NCBI GenBank assembly: GCA_040954595.2
Contig: CM082596.2
Coordinates: forward strand, 7,750,001-7,814,000
DNA from: Balanoglossus misakiensis
Taxonomy: Eukaryota; Hemichordata
Length of the DNA: 64,000 nt
Direction of reading: 5' to 3'
The notes beneath the pieces are model-generated. The model ran no database searches. It was not told the DNA's origin and worked only from the letters and a program-made list of their open reading frames with translations. The translations under genes and the position numbers were made by a program. Every line of letters starts with the position of its first letter. Within the stretch, counting starts at the first letter, position 1. This document shows positions 1-13,447 of the stretch, in pieces.

Positions 1-1114
1 CCCCAACCATGTTAGGAGCAATTTACAATAATTAGAGAGTCTTGAAAAAATGTGGCTTCATGCACAGTGGCCAAAAGGTGGCCAATTATGAAACACAAAC
101 CACGAACGTTGATTTCTGGTCATTTTTTTCAAACCTGAAGTCAACGCGGTGCCCCTTTAATAACTATCAGTGAGTTTCAACATGTATACAGGGATGTACA
201 TTGCGTATCATGTTACTATAGCATTCAATGCCCTTGCCAAGAAAACATTCTCGCATTACTGTGTTCTAGTACAGGTGGCATGTAAAAAAAATCGTTAAAT
301 CCACCATGCTCTATTCAAGATACACTCAAAGGAGAGAACACATTGTTTATATAAGATTCTTTGGTTATCAAGCAAAACACACGCACATTGATAGAGGCTC
401 ACGTATTCCAGGCAAGATTATAAGTACTGAAGGTATACTTTACATCATGATTGGCAGATATAGACTTTACAATTTCTGAAAGTTTTCCTGCTCAGGCGAG
501 AAAGTGATAACGATACACCATCATAAAAGTCACACACCAAGTTGAAAAGAAAAAAAATACAGACATCCGATACTACTATCCTAGAAATAAGATGCTCACC
601 AACCATAATCTGGCAATACAATTTTGAGGTCATTCGAAATCTTCGCGTCTTCGGCACGTGTCAAATTTCAAAGGGTGAGAATTTGCTGTGCTGATCTGGA
701 TTCAGTGCTTAAGAAATGCTTCTTTTACAAGAGCAAAATGCTCTTCGCGTTTGTGAGATTCTTTAAACACTTGCAATAGATTATTCAAGAAAACATTCAA
801 ATTTAACATGTTTTTTCTTTTGGAAAACAAGCGAAAAGCTAACTACCCACCTTTAAAAAGTGCATGATAACAAAATAATTTACCAATTGGATATTCGGCA
901 TTTAAAATGGTTGTCAAATTTTGTCTATTTCATACAAAGGGGAAGTGTTAAGTCACGGTTGATTTGTTGTTTGGAAACTATGATAAATATAATGACATCC
1001 ATTTTAAGTGTAAACGTCAAAGAATAGAAAAGATTAGAGGGACGTCATTGTTTCTTTTAAAAATTAATAGTCCCTGAGGGTCACTTCTAAGGTAAATTAG
1101 AAAATTTAAGCCTC

Positions 1115-1288
1115 TTAAAGGTATACGTTCACCTATGGAAATTTAGCTACAGTTACCATGGTAATTTGAGATCTAGCCAATCACGGATTTTCAGTGGGTG
1201 GCACACGCGAAAATAAAGTGTTCTTTAGAACCCTCAGATACACCATTTCAGCCATATATGGGCGTGGAGGTGACCGTATACCTTTATT
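1115..1288 (+). mobile_element. family A MITE copy 1 (TTAA-type)
   Basis: Starts at TTAA followed by AGGTATACGTTCACCT and ends with the inverted AGGTGACCGTATACCTTTA. The interior carries the family's GCCAATCAC and GTGGGTGGCACACGCG blocks. It is about 20 bp shorter than the other copies because the segment with the GCGCCACCATATG block is missing, and its right TTAA is degraded to TTAT. There is no coding capacity, so it would need a transposase supplied elsewhere. The TTAA target suggests a piggyBac-like source, which is inference. Confidence 0.8.
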
Positions 1289-2189
1289 GAGTCCTCCCCT
1301 GGTCACGTGATGGTTTTGAAAAGTTTCGGTCTGAATTAACCATAGACAGAACAAAGCTACTTTCAATGTCTATGGTCTAACAAAATTTGCTAGATCGTTT
1401 CCGGTTTGATAAACGCCTAACTCAACTGGTAGAATATGTCAATTACCAAACCCGATTGGCATTTTTTTTTCAAATTATCCAGTGGAGCGCGTCGTAAAGC
1501 GTCGCATTTCATTAGTTGGTTCTCTCCCATGCACTGTAGGTGTGTTCGGCGCGTCTCCCCGATTTTCACGCGCGGGGAAACAGCGTCGTCATCACACGCG
1601 TTCTATAGAGGGAACTCTGACGCGCGCTTGAAATTAACATGCCCAGTGCCACCTTTATCCGGCGACAATCGCCTCTTCAATTGCGCGTTTCATATCAATT
1701 TGGGAGGGCGAAAATAACACACCTCGTAAAACATAAATGACGCATTTCATAAACTAATGTATATAAACAGCCGTGCTGATTGAAAAAAAAAAGATAACAA
1801 AAAAATCTTATTACCCACGCCGGGTTCTGTGTCACCGACGATGATAAATTTGAGCTTAATTTGCTTCGTCACAATGTCGGTAAACTGTACTTTAGAAATT
1901 TAATGATCGATCATAATGTGACTATCGGTTTCCATTGTGTTACAAAAAAGCAAACGTCATATATCTAGTCTCTTATCTTTGCTAATCAACGTCAAGTCTT
2001 GACGTATCTGTATCAAACGATCGCTTAATTAAAATGATTGCTGTTTTATTATTACCGCTGCGAAGCAGAACCAACCTGCATCCTACGCAAAGGTATTATT
2101 AAGATGTTATAAGTTCAGAGAAAGTCCGCCTGGTCCTGATGACATGTGCTCTATTAATCTTCATGCCTTCGCTTTGTTCTGTTTGCCAA

Positions 2190-2440
2190 TGTGGTGTGTT
2201 TGTGTTTGTGTACATGTATATATGTATGTATTTGTGTGTGTGCACGTGCGTGTGTGTTTGCGTGTCTGATATGCCTGATTGTCCGTCTGTTTGTGTCCTG
2301 TCATCAGCTCGTTTGTCCAACCGCCTGTCTGTCTGTCCATCCATCCATCTGCCTCTCTCTCTCTCTGCCTGCCTCCTTGTCTGTCGGTCTGTCCACCTGC
2401 CTGCCTGTCTGTCAGTCTGTCTTTCTATCCATCTGTCATA
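2190..2440. repeat. microsatellite tract: TG-rich then CTGT/CCAT
   Basis: A TG-rich run with embedded TGTATA units (about 2190-2272) passes into imperfect CTGT, CCAT, CT and CTGC repeats (about 2280-2438). Open frames on both strands here are low-complexity by-products, rich in Cys, Leu and Ser or in Arg, Gln and Thr. Confidence 0.9.
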
Positions 2441-4807
2441 CCGGTACATCGCAATATCTGAGTTATCTTGACACCGCGATTTGGTAAAAAAAAGTAATCC
2501 ATCGCCAGAAAAGCGGGTGCGTTCTATTTTCGTCTAAATACAAAAAATCACATGAAGGAGCAGTGATCCACCTTTTCAACTTGCACAACTCCCAGTGAAA
2601 GTGGGTCGGCTAAATAATGGTACAGTTTAGGCACACGTGGCTCTGTTTCAGAACTAGACCTCTGATCCACACTTAATCCCTATTCTAGACGAGTGGGAAC
2701 ACCTTCTTTAATCATTAAAACCATTGTGGATAATCACGGGGCATAGACTATATAGATCAATATAAATTTGGCTCTTTACATGTGAACTTTCCACTGATAC
2801 TTTATTGCGGGGGTGGGGGGCGACAGTATCTCATCCGAAAAGACCTGCATATATGCATGTAATGTCCCAGTTGAGCATTTACACTTCCACTGTAGGCTGC
2901 AGGGGGTCTGTATTCTTCACCCCCATATACCGGTATACCTGCGCTCGCAGATTTTCTACTCTGTGCATGTGTTACTTAATATGCAAATTAATCTTGTGGG
3001 GTGTAACTATGGTAACTTCTCTAATACATTTCGGAAGGAAAGTTAAGGCCTATTCACGGGATTTGTCCCCTTAAATACAAAACAATAGTTTGCGTAACCA
3101 CGTCCTACTGATGCGACATCAATTAACAACTGGTTTTTCTTCCAGGGCTTCAACTCGATATGTATACTTAAGATGATGTAATCCATTTCTGGGAAAGTCT
3201 CATTTGCAGCGATTTGTAGTTGGGCGGATTACCAACCTCCAGGTAACATGTAGGCTTACACTTCATTAATTAAGTACAAACCTCTGGTTTGATTCGTTGG
3301 AGATTCTGCCAAGAGGCAGTAGCCGAGCCTAGCTTGTAAATCATTCGTAAAACTCCCCCACCCCACCCCCTGTAATGTAAGCATTTCCGAGAACTGAAGT
3401 TGTACCTTATGATTTGCATATGGGCGTAGCCTATCCGTCTGTTAGCATAATGCTGTGTTTTTTCTACCGGTGTTTCATCGAACACCGGCCTGCAGAAGAC
3501 ATGTGTTATAAGTGCCTATTTACATTTTAAAAGTCATACATGCGCCTTGCGGTTGAGAAATCTTCCCTCCCTTAAAATGGCTCTTTGACATTTCTCGTGG
3601 AACAGAAACTTCTATACTAGTAAGGCCACAGTGATATAATTTTATGTTTCGTCGGCCAAGAGAAATATCCAAATGATGATCGGTAAGCAGGATGAAAATA
3701 CATATGTCGTTCTGGAGGGTTCGTACATGATTTGCACGTCCAGGCCAAAAGTGTTAAATGTTGTGTGGACTATTAACTGGCGTTTATCAAGATTCGTGTT
3801 TTCTTATTGAAAAGTTTGCTGTGCCAAATCCCCACACGCCGTACGACGCAAAACATGGAATTTATATACTTTGGCCATCTGGATGCTTCCCGGATTCGTG
3901 CTGTTCTCGCTTGGTGCACACTTGCTCCAAGGAACAAATCTCTTTACCCGTTTGGTCGCCATGATTCTAGAGTGACTTTCACTCCCCCCCCCCCCCCCCC
4001 CCATGCTGTTAACAACATAATGCACACTGTTTGCAAGGTGACCTTTTCCCTCAAACTCGTTAAAATACCACGTAGCATATTCCCGCCGGAGGAACGTGAA
4101 AAGACCGCGCGATGTGTATGTAGTCTTCTATAAAATTGATTTTTAAGAGGCGCAAACCAACAAACCAGTGATCTGCACACGTACACGAAGTAGGGCGATA
4201 GCTCGCCGATAAATCAAACGGTTTCGGGGAAAAAGCAGACTATCTACAAACGCATCTATAGAACACGTGCACTGGGACAGAATAGATCTAGAATGAATTA
4301 TTATATACGAGAGATGGCAGAGTTTAAATACTGAAGTATTGTGATGGAAGTCGCGATAGACTCTATACACAGTCTCTACACTGCCTCTTTACTATCAATT
4401 CATGTGCAAGAGTGCACCATTTAAAGTAGTTCATAAATTTGATTCTGTATTACATTTTAAAGGTAATTTGCCTTATCTTTGAAACATAGTTGGATCGATT
4501 CAAGGGCGGCTACCGAAAAGAAATACCTGTTGCTCACTGCAAGCTCAGGTAATGAAAGTATTGGAGGAGACCGGTTGAGTGACTCTCTGAAAAAAATAAC
4601 AATGTTGGTTGCCGGTTTCTAGTCTGACAGGGCCTTGTCATTATTCTGACCGACATCATTTCCTTTTTAGTATGGAACAAGAATGGTTGGTCTTGCACTA
4701 TATGTCACAAAATCTGTGAATCAAATGGCTGATAAAATAAACAGGTTTCCGAATATGGTGCTTGAACGTGCAAACTACGCGACTGTTCTCCTGCATGTAT
4801 AGAAAGA

Positions 4808-4827
4808 ACAGCGCCACCTGCTGGCGA
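4808..4827. promoter_or_regulatory. CTCF-like motif
   Basis: The core GCGCCACCTGCTGGCG matches the bilaterian CTCF consensus read on the minus strand (CCASCAGGTGGCGC-type). It is a single site seen by eye and occupancy is unknown. Confidence 0.35.
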
Positions 4828-7800
4828 TAATGACTTAAGTATCTTTATTGTTGGCTTGTGGCAGTTACAAGTACAAACACACTCTGCAATCAGTCTCTGG
4901 TTTTCTGGCACTCGAAAGCACTGATAACAGCCACTACAAAGAGAGACAAAATTACACACATTCGACAAACAGAAATGAAAAGAGAGACACGAATATGGAG
5001 ATAAAAAACATTTAGGTTTGAGAGACGCATGGAATTCGGAAGAGAGATTGATCAACGCAGGCTAAGCCGACCCAGCCAGAGTAATTAACCCGCAGATGAC
5101 TAAAGGTCACCAAATTGACCAAGTAGTGACGTTTTTTCCAAATCTGCGATTTCAGGAATCATACCCGATTCAATTATCGGGGGAGGGAGGGAGGAGAGAG
5201 ACATATTCATACTCTTCAGTGCAGCTCTATTAATCTGTCTTCATTGCCGAGGTTGTCAAGCCGTGATTACCTCCAAATCCGATTGCTTGGATTACAAGTG
5301 CAATGTTGGCACCTGTGTGTGGGCCTTGTTAGCGGTGGAACACCGTCAAATCCTGTCACTAAATTGGATAGATGAGGATTAACCGGTTAAGTCTTGTGTG
5401 CTGTGGTAATTGTTTTCTATCTTAGGTGTTAGTGTCCCTTCAGTGGAAATTGAAAGTGGAAGCATTTTTCACACTGCATCGATTTTAAGGTATATGTATT
5501 ATGTACATACATTGTAACCACACCAAGCTCGCTGGTTTTAGAGGCGAGCGATATTTAGATATTGTTTGCGTGGCATTTTGTGGCATGAGTGATTCCAATG
5601 CCATGGAGACGATGGGGGTATAATCACGGAAAATCATCCTAGGATTTTGGCACAAAACAGGGTCATTCAGCGACAAAGCTTTGCTTCCGACTAAGAACCA
5701 TACAAGCTTGCAAAAAGCGTTTAACAATGAAAATTCTGTTTCTGCTTTTTTCCGTGTCACGGTCATTGCCCTGGAGTTCTTTATAAAACTCACTGATAAT
5801 TTATTTCCATGCGACTTTCAAAGTCGCGCGCTTTTGCTCTGCAAGGAAATGAGACATAGTCGACAGCCCCACTGGGGACTCAACATGACTTCAGGTTAAC
5901 ATTTAATGAGCAAATACAGTGTTATGACGGATAAGTGTGCAAGCATGGCTCAAAACATTGTAATTATCGTTCAGATTAACCGGGTCGCTTGGCGCTGTTA
6001 AAGACAGCTTAATCGAATTGAATTACCCGTGGGACGTACGTTGTTGGGAGTATAAAAATGAAAAGACTTGCGACAACAATTCTGTAGTGTTTCAGATCTG
6101 GTGCAGAATACGTGATACTGTAGTCAATTGTAAAACAGAGTGAGAAGATTAATTCGGATTTAACCATGGATATGAACACCATTTTCGTAACTTAAAATTG
6201 CAACTTCCAACTTAGACAATATCTTGTTGTTGCTTTCATGGTCATCAATATTTTATTTGGGCAACATTGCTGATATTGATAATACGTTCGGTGGCTTAGT
6301 TTCCGAAAATATATTTTTCACAAACAAAGCCCTCAAACTTTTTCGATGCAAAATTATGGTTTGACTTATACTACATGGGTCTGAATGACCTTTGGAACGT
6401 GTAGAGCACAGACCAGAACTGTGGTTTACTTTAAATTGACTTTTATCTCGGATGTAGGGATAAAATTGTTCGGCGATTTTCAGAAAAGAAACGTGCCCGA
6501 AACAAATACGTGTTTGTGTCGACATTGCTTTTATTACACTGATCATCGTGTGTTGTGGATTTGACCATAATTGACAGGCCCTTCTACCCGGTACGGTATA
6601 TGCGTGAGTGTGCCAGTTGGCAAGTCTAACCAATGTACCTGACCTGTGCACACACAATGTTTGAAATACAGAGAGCACACACCATAAGAGATGTGGTTCC
6701 GTAGGCTTGAATCCAATAGCGGATATTTACGGTGCGCCCTCAAACATCACGGCCAAATACATGTACCTTCAAAGACTCTCTAGCATTGGCTTTGACGCGT
6801 CACGTGACTTACCAAATACAGTACACTATACAACTGAACTGATGCCCTGTATTAACCATAGCTCTTTCTTGGCTAAACCACACTAGGTCTTAAAAATGAC
6901 AAGAAAAACAATCTGGGGCAACATTTGATAATGAAGCATGAATCGATTTTCAATAAAATATTGCGAGAAAGTCCACTACCTAAATTATTTTATATAATCT
7001 GAAATAATACTTGATCCTGTAATATATCTTGAAAGAGACATGGCATGTGTTTGCTAACTAGGAGACTTTTATGATGAAGGTGGAAACCTGATGCAACCAA
7101 CGATTGCGGATTATTTTCGTCGTATGCCACTAAGCATTTTTTCAAATATGCCCCTTTAGAATTCTACGACATAACAGCAACAAGAACTTCAATGTTTGCA
7201 CCACTTACAAAGAAGAAACTGTGGAGTGTTCAGTCAAGACATATTGCCCTCAACGAAAATTAAAAAAAAGTTGAAACAATATTGAGGTGGGCGTATTCCA
7301 TTGGAAAATTCGGTCCTATCCTCATATGTTGATTGAAAATACACAATACGACCTACTCACCCACTTTGCTTCCTGCGAAAGCACGCACAAAACAGAGACA
7401 CACCTTGTAACCTGTGACCGTCCTTTGCAAGAACTCAGTTCTAACGTGATGCCACTAGTGCTCGATCATGTACCCGGTAGTGAGAGCGCCCTCATTGCCA
7501 CAATTTTTTTAAAATGCTTCTCTATATCCTTCATTGCAGCCTCATAAGCTGTCAAACTTGTAGCATTTCAGGTGGGATTTCCCACACAGTGAAAATGGCA
7601 AAAACAGCAAAGAACAACTGTGAGGCTGGATTTTGTAACAATTAATGCGAATTGCCACCAGCTACTAGTCTTAAAAAACTGAAGGAGCCAGTTTCAGCGG
7701 CGATAATTTAGATGAAAAAAATAACGAATGAAACCATTTCATTGAAACAACATTGCAATTATGTAAACAACATCACTAAATTAAGTATTCTATCTCCTCC

Positions 7801-8660
7801 GACGGTGACATTAAATCGTCCTTGCCACCAGTATAAACTCTAATACTCTTGACACATAAACAGGGACAGTTAGTGAGAAACCCTTTAGGGATGTTCCCCA
7901 TATCCCGCGTACTCTCTAATCGTTGCATTTCGCTGGATATTGTTTACCACATCTGATCTCTCTATGTCAACGATTTCCAGGAAAATTGTGACGCCGGATT
8001 GGTTCTCTCGCCTGGATTTGAAATCTCTTCCTCACGATCACGTTCTAAATATCCAGATGCATGGATTTACTTCTGCTGCCAAATGATGTTTGGGATAAAC
8101 TAAACTGTTTTCCGACTTGTGTTCGTTCAGAATTTCCCGCTGGGTTTCAAGTTAATGTCAAACGGATCACTTGTGTGTCAACATGTTTGTTTTTCTGTCG
8201 AAGAACTGTGTCTATACAAGATCTTTTTTTCTAGGAAGTGTGTCCACCCTACGTGCCATAAAAAGTACAAGTGCATGTACAGTACAAACTGGGTCATATA
8301 TGAAACGTTGCGATTGATGAACAAATGAATATCCCCAGACGTCACGTAGTCAGTCACTCAGGATTTATTTCTTCACTGTTTTCGAAGCAGCTATAATCAC
8401 AAAGGCGTCTGAGCTATGCAATTCCTAAGAATGCTGAAGGCAAATTTTGCACAAAAAAAAGGCAAAATGAAAGGGATGTTTTGTTGAACTTGTATCTCAC
8501 TGGTGGTCATCATGCAGTGATGACTACCATTGCACATGGAACTTGAATTGAGTGCTCAGGCTTCAAGTTTGTGCTGACCCATGTCTTCACGCATAAGAAG
8601 GCAAATTTTAATGCCGTCGCTTGGGGGCGTTCTCTTTGTATTGGTAACATGGTAAGGAGA

Positions 8661-8855
8661 TTAAAGGTATACGGTCACCTATGGAAAATTACCTATAGTT
8701 ACCATGGCATATTAAGATCTGGCCAATCACAGATTTTCAGTGGGTGGCACACGCGAAAAAAAGAGCGCCACCATATGTTCTTTAGAACCCTCAAATACTC
8801 CATTTCAGCCATATATGGGCTTATACCTAAATTGGAGGTGACTGTATACCTTTAA
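8661..8855 (+). mobile_element. family A MITE copy 2
   Basis: A complete copy bounded by TTAA on both sides (8661-8664 and 8852-8855). The terminal inverted repeats are AAGGTATACGGTCACCT and its complement, with one T for C change on the right. The interior has GCCAATCAC, GTGGGTGGCACACGCG, a short A run, GAGCGCCACCATATG and CCATATATGGGC in the same order as the other copies. No open frame of note. Confidence 0.88.
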
Positions 8856-9913
8856 CGCCTCTTGGTCATTAACTACGTTAATTTGCAAAATTTGAATTCA
8901 AGTCCAGAGTAGAATTCATGTCAACAATAACAATGGTACGTTTATTACACATACATGTACACAGCTATGTTGACAAGTGCAGTCCTGGGTATATCAATAG
9001 CATGCTGTTTGGAGTAGAGCAGCAAGACATTGCATTTGATACACAGAACAAAAATACTGAAAATTGAGCCAAATTTTCAGGTAATGTCCCTTTAGGAGAA
9101 TTGGTCAAAGTGTAGAAACCTTTCTTTTTAAAAAAAATGAAGTTTACGCGGCGTGTTAATGAAATGGTAGCAGCAAAGTGAATTTTGTAAAAGATGGCGA
9201 ATATGTGCCACAGAAGTTGGGTTTTATAAAAGAAATGCCGCCAAACTACCGCAAACTGCAAAATATGTAAAGCAATTGATCGTTCACGGTACTGTCGGCA
9301 TATAGCCACAGTGAAAAATATCACTTTTGTTATAGCCGGCAACAACAAACAAATTGGCAGTACCGCAGACCCTGGGTCTATAGCGGTACATATGCAATTA
9401 TAGTTTATGGTCTCAGTTATTGAAATTGTGTTCCTCAACTCTTTTGACTATATCAAAGTTACCTATCGCAGCATGCGCACTTAACAGCTACCCGGTACAT
9501 GTCACGAGATCATTGATACATTAATAAAAGATGACAGCTAGGCCTGGTGATTCAGTTCATAGCAATTTTTTTCTGCCAAGAACACGCTTGTTTTGGTGCC
9601 CATGGTTACATGAGATCTCTAATTACGCTTGAAGGCCGCCATTGATTCAGCAAACGACATGTTGCTGGAGTCACGGCCTGTCAGAAAAATTAAGAAACGG
9701 CAACTTGTGGTCGCTTCAGTCTGAAATCGGAAACCGCCTCATCACTGTCGACTAGAGTTACATTTATACGTGTTTCAACGCAGATTATCTGGTGGACTTT
9801 CGACTTTTCCCCCCAGTAATATGGAAGGACGCAAGACATGAAAAAAACCCGCAACAATGTCAAGATCTGCGTGTCATGCCTCGCTAAAATTAGACAGTCA
9901 TTTTCATAGACAG

Positions 9914-10220
9914 TAGATTAGCCCACTAGTCGGGGATGTTTGGAATCTCAATACTTGTTGTGTGTTTGCCACGTTTTTGTTTTTTGTTTTTGTATATCTC
10001 AACACTTTTGTGTGCATGCATGCTTGCTTTGAGCGTGTTTCTGGTAGTCAGAGTTGTGTTTCGAATTTGGGACTGCGAGCTCATGGGCCTACGCGTTCCC
10101 TCGATGTACATACGCGCTCACACTCACTGACTTTTACTCCACACACACTACATAAGCGGAACAAGATTTTAAAATGTATTTATGGAATAATAAAGCCCTT
10201 AGACTTGGAGCAAGTCTAAT
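9914..10220 (+). repeat. family F repeat copy 1
   Basis: Similar over most of its length to 18699-18940. Shared blocks include TAG-ACTA-CCCACT-GTCG near the left end, TCTCAATACTT, CTACGCGTTCCCT-GA-GTAC, CACTC-GTGACTTTTACTCCA and a right end CCCTTAGACTTGGAG-AAGTCTA. The two ends are imperfectly inverted (GTAGACT-type), so this may be a non-autonomous DNA transposon. The family is unknown to me. Confidence 0.6.
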
Positions 10221-10864
10221 AGACAACCTGTGTGCTGCATTCTGATACATTGAAAAATGTTTCCATAATGCCCCTTATAATGGCAGTTTTCGCCTTAATG
10301 ATACCACCCGATTTGATCTCAGGTTTTATCAAAAGTTAAATTTAGTGGAATGTAATCCACTTCTACGATTATCTCCTGCTATAGTAATCTTCCCAGCCCA
10401 GAGTGTGCTAGAGTCGTTCATGCGTGTAACGTTAAGATGCACGAGTCTATATACCGCACATCAAGAACTACAATCTTGAAACAAAGATACGTAAATAAAG
10501 AACCGTCACATTTAAGAAAACAAATCTTTGAGTAGCCGTATCGTAAATGACTTTCCAGTGCAGAATTCTTGTTCTTCTCTGCCTCTGGATAGCTGAATTT
10601 TTTATTTGTTTGATAAATACAATCGGGGGCCAAACTCAATGGTATAATTTCGAGACATTCATGTCAGATTGGCAGTTAATATATCTGGATGCTTAACGTT
10701 CAATTTTGGGGATATATGTTGAGGGAGTATTAAAGGGAATGTAGGTTTAATAAATGAATCAATAAAGTCAAACAAAACGAAAAGTGATAACTCACAACGG
10801 TCACACAAAAAGGGATATACACATCTTCGTCTTCTGTTCACAAAGATTACAGGGTCAGAATACA

Positions 10865-11021
10865 CCCTTTTCTAGTGCCCTCCTTCAGCCATCATGAATT
10901 TGAACTCAAAGTGAGGCCAGTAGGGAAACACCCTTGCTGTGATTGGTCAACTTTCCCCATTGGCCTCGCTTTGAGTTCAAAATCATGATGGCTGCACGAG
11001 GGCGCTAGACTATGAAAAGGG
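10865..11021. repeat. fold-back element
   Basis: Two arms of about 55 bp are near-perfect inverted copies. The left arm begins CCCTTTTCTAG-TGCCCTC and runs through CAGCCATCATGA and TTTGAACTCAAAG. The right arm mirrors it and ends GAGGGCGCTAGACTATGAAAAGGG. The loop of about 45 bp holds a GATTGGTCAA (inverted CCAAT) box. The outer arm sequence also resembles half of a CTCF site. Confidence 0.75.
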
Positions 11022-11255
11022 TCTATCGCACATGCTTCAAATTCAGCTTGATACACTTAAACCACTCTGTTCCAGGAACCCGAATATGTTACCCCAATTC
11101 GCGACTTCAGCCTAAGGAAAGCTTAATCCAACGATATTAAACTTGCAATCTGAGATTTGACATGTATTTCCTAATGCTCGGGGATTTCTGCAATGAGTCT
11201 TATGCCTTTCTGTGAACAGCCATTAATACTGAGATTAGTGGTTGGTTTCATGTTA

Positions 11256-12023
11256 GGCTGCATTCACAAACACCTCTGGAGGGGGGGGCAGGAGAATTGA
11301 GGGGGGGGATTTGAAAAAATTGAGGGTATGTAAGGGGGGGGATTTGAAATAATTTAGCGACTGAAAGGGGGGGACTTGAAAACTTTAACGACTAAATATT
11401 TATTTTGAGTCCACAAAAATGCAGTTTCGCGCCCTTTATTTTACAAAATTTTCTAATGTGGGAGGGGGACACCCCCTCCCACACCCACCCCCTCCATTCA
11501 TCAACACCTTTCAATCATTGACTGGTTTATCTAGTGTCCCAGGTCAGGGGACTTGCCCCACCCCATGATAACTTTGAGCAGCGACGGTTAAATTTGTCCT
11601 TCCCAACATACCGGTAGTTGAGTTAATTTGCTTTTGCCGGGTTCATTAAAATGCAGCTTTGAGCTCTGTATTTTAGAAAATTTTCTTACGTGGGAGGGGG
11701 ACACCCCCTCCCAAACCCACCCCCTTCAATTCTCGGTTTACAATGTCTCCCAACACAGAATACAAATATATGTTCTTAAAAAATAAAAACAATGTTCAGT
11801 TTTAATACCCACTGATGAGGGGAAACATCAGTTTCAAATTCTTTTCATGGGAGCGCTGTTTTTCTTTTTACAAGAAAATGGGGGGGGATTTCAAAATTTT
11901 GGCAGTTCGGAAGGGGGGGATTTGAAAATATTGGCAGTTCGGAAGGGGGGCATGTGAAAATTAGCGGTAAAAAAAATTGAATTCTCCCGCCCCCCCCTCC
12001 AGAGGTGTTTGTGAATGCAGCCT
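11256..12023. mobile_element. non-autonomous PIF/Harbinger-like element with G-run interior
   Basis: The ends GGCTGCATTCACAAACACCT and its exact inverse are followed by CTGGAGGGGGGG, giving terminal inverted repeats of over 30 bp. A TTA on each outer flank (11253-11255 and 12024-12026 region) looks like a 3-bp target duplication, as PIF/Harbinger makes. The interior has repeated GGGGGGGATTTGAAAA units and two copies of a block with GTGGGAGGGGGACACCCCCTC (about 11458 and 11690). At 768 bp with no transposase frame it is non-autonomous. The superfamily assignment rests only on end structure and target length. Confidence 0.72.
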
Positions 12024-13222
12024 TATCACAAAGTGGTGTGATTTATTTAGGGATTTCTTAACGTTTGGAAACTTTATACTCGTGGAAGCGTCTCCTTGCT
12101 GTTTCATCCAAGACGACAAAGTGAACAAATGGTTAAATGTTGCCTGGCCTCGCTATTTTATATTGGCAATTCGATCTTGTAAAAGTGGTTTAATCGGAAA
12201 TCATGTATTTGCTAAACGGTACGGATGTTCATCAGACAAGTACACAGAGTAAATTTTTTGTAATATACTGAAAATAATTGATCTGTCCGTTGAAAAATTT
12301 CCCGCCATTTGTCTGGCAAAATTAAATCATTTTTAACCTAAAGGAAGTAAGTCATCATTTTAGTTAAAGGGAAGCGGTTGTCGCGCTGTGTAGGTGTCCC
12401 CTTCGATGAGAATATGGCCTCCCATACCAGCACAAACCCCACTGCAGTCGCCACGACCTACTAGGATCTTCAGTTGCTGTCATGCCCAGTCTACGCTACG
12501 GTTGGCTGCTTCGTTCATTCTACGAATTATCTAATTGCAGGGATTTGTGGATGAATTGTAATGTGTATAAACAAACAAACGCGGTGCGATGACACCTTTA
12601 CTTTAACGTTCAATTTTTACCAAACTTCCGCGAATTCAGCTGTATCGCGTTAATCAACCCAATGATATCTTATTGCTGATTATAGTCCCTTTCTTGGTAT
12701 TGGAGTCGTGCGCTTGGAGAAGAACATCTACCCAAAATAGAGTCTCTTACTCAATAAAAATGCTAGCGACTTTTTATCACAGAACTTATTCTCCTTTGTG
12801 TACTGCAACAGAGTACGTGGCATCTTGTTTGATGAACCGGGAACCTTCCAACGGGCAATGTTAATCCCATACGGATTATAACAAAAGTATTAAGCAGACT
12901 TGGAAACTATCGTACCTTCCATAACAGTTAATCCTCACCGCAGCAAAGGACAAGGTCGCAGTCCTTTTCTCGTTTGGAGGGGGGGCGTGATTAGAGTTGG
13001 TGGTCACGTGTTAGCTTTATGACTTTCGGTCTGTATGTGGAAGTGGGGCACAGTCACCTCTCATAGGAATGCCTGTAGTTTGTGTGAATGTCATGTCATT
13101 CATGATGATTATTTTGTCACTGGGCAAGTTTACATTTTGGCATTGCTACTCAACTATTCCTGCGTTATGATACTGTATTAACTCCTACAATTGTTATTTT
13201 GCTAATAAACCTACATGTACTT

Positions 13223-13447
13223 AGTTATTGAGCGAGTGAGTTAGTGTGTGAGTGAGTCATCAGGTAAAGGTGGCTGAGTATATGTGATTGAGTGAGTGCA
13301 TGAGTGAGTGAATGAATGAGTGTGTTTGTGTGTATGTCTGTGATTGATTGATCCAGCGGTCGAGCGAGTGAGTTGTTAGGTGAGTGTGTGTGTCTGATCG
13401 AGTGAGTGAGTGAGTGAGTGAGCGAGTGAGAGAGAGAGAGAGAAGAA
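13223..13447. repeat. GAGT/GAGA microsatellite
   Basis: An imperfect GAGT tetranucleotide array with interspersed TGTG and GATT units, ending in a GA run at about 13428-13446. Confidence 0.88.

Noticed and set aside
2099-2471. Overlapping frames on both strands at a microsatellite
   Set aside because: Low-complexity translations produced by CTGT, CCAT and TG repeats.
6253-6678. 141-codon open frame on the minus strand
   Set aside because: No recognisable family and no supporting exon signals; length is plausible by chance over 18 kb of noncoding DNA.
8965-9438. 157-codon open frame on the minus strand
   Set aside because: No domain, no splice context and no homology I recognise; composition rich in Ile, Phe, Leu and Ser is typical of AT-rich noncoding frames.
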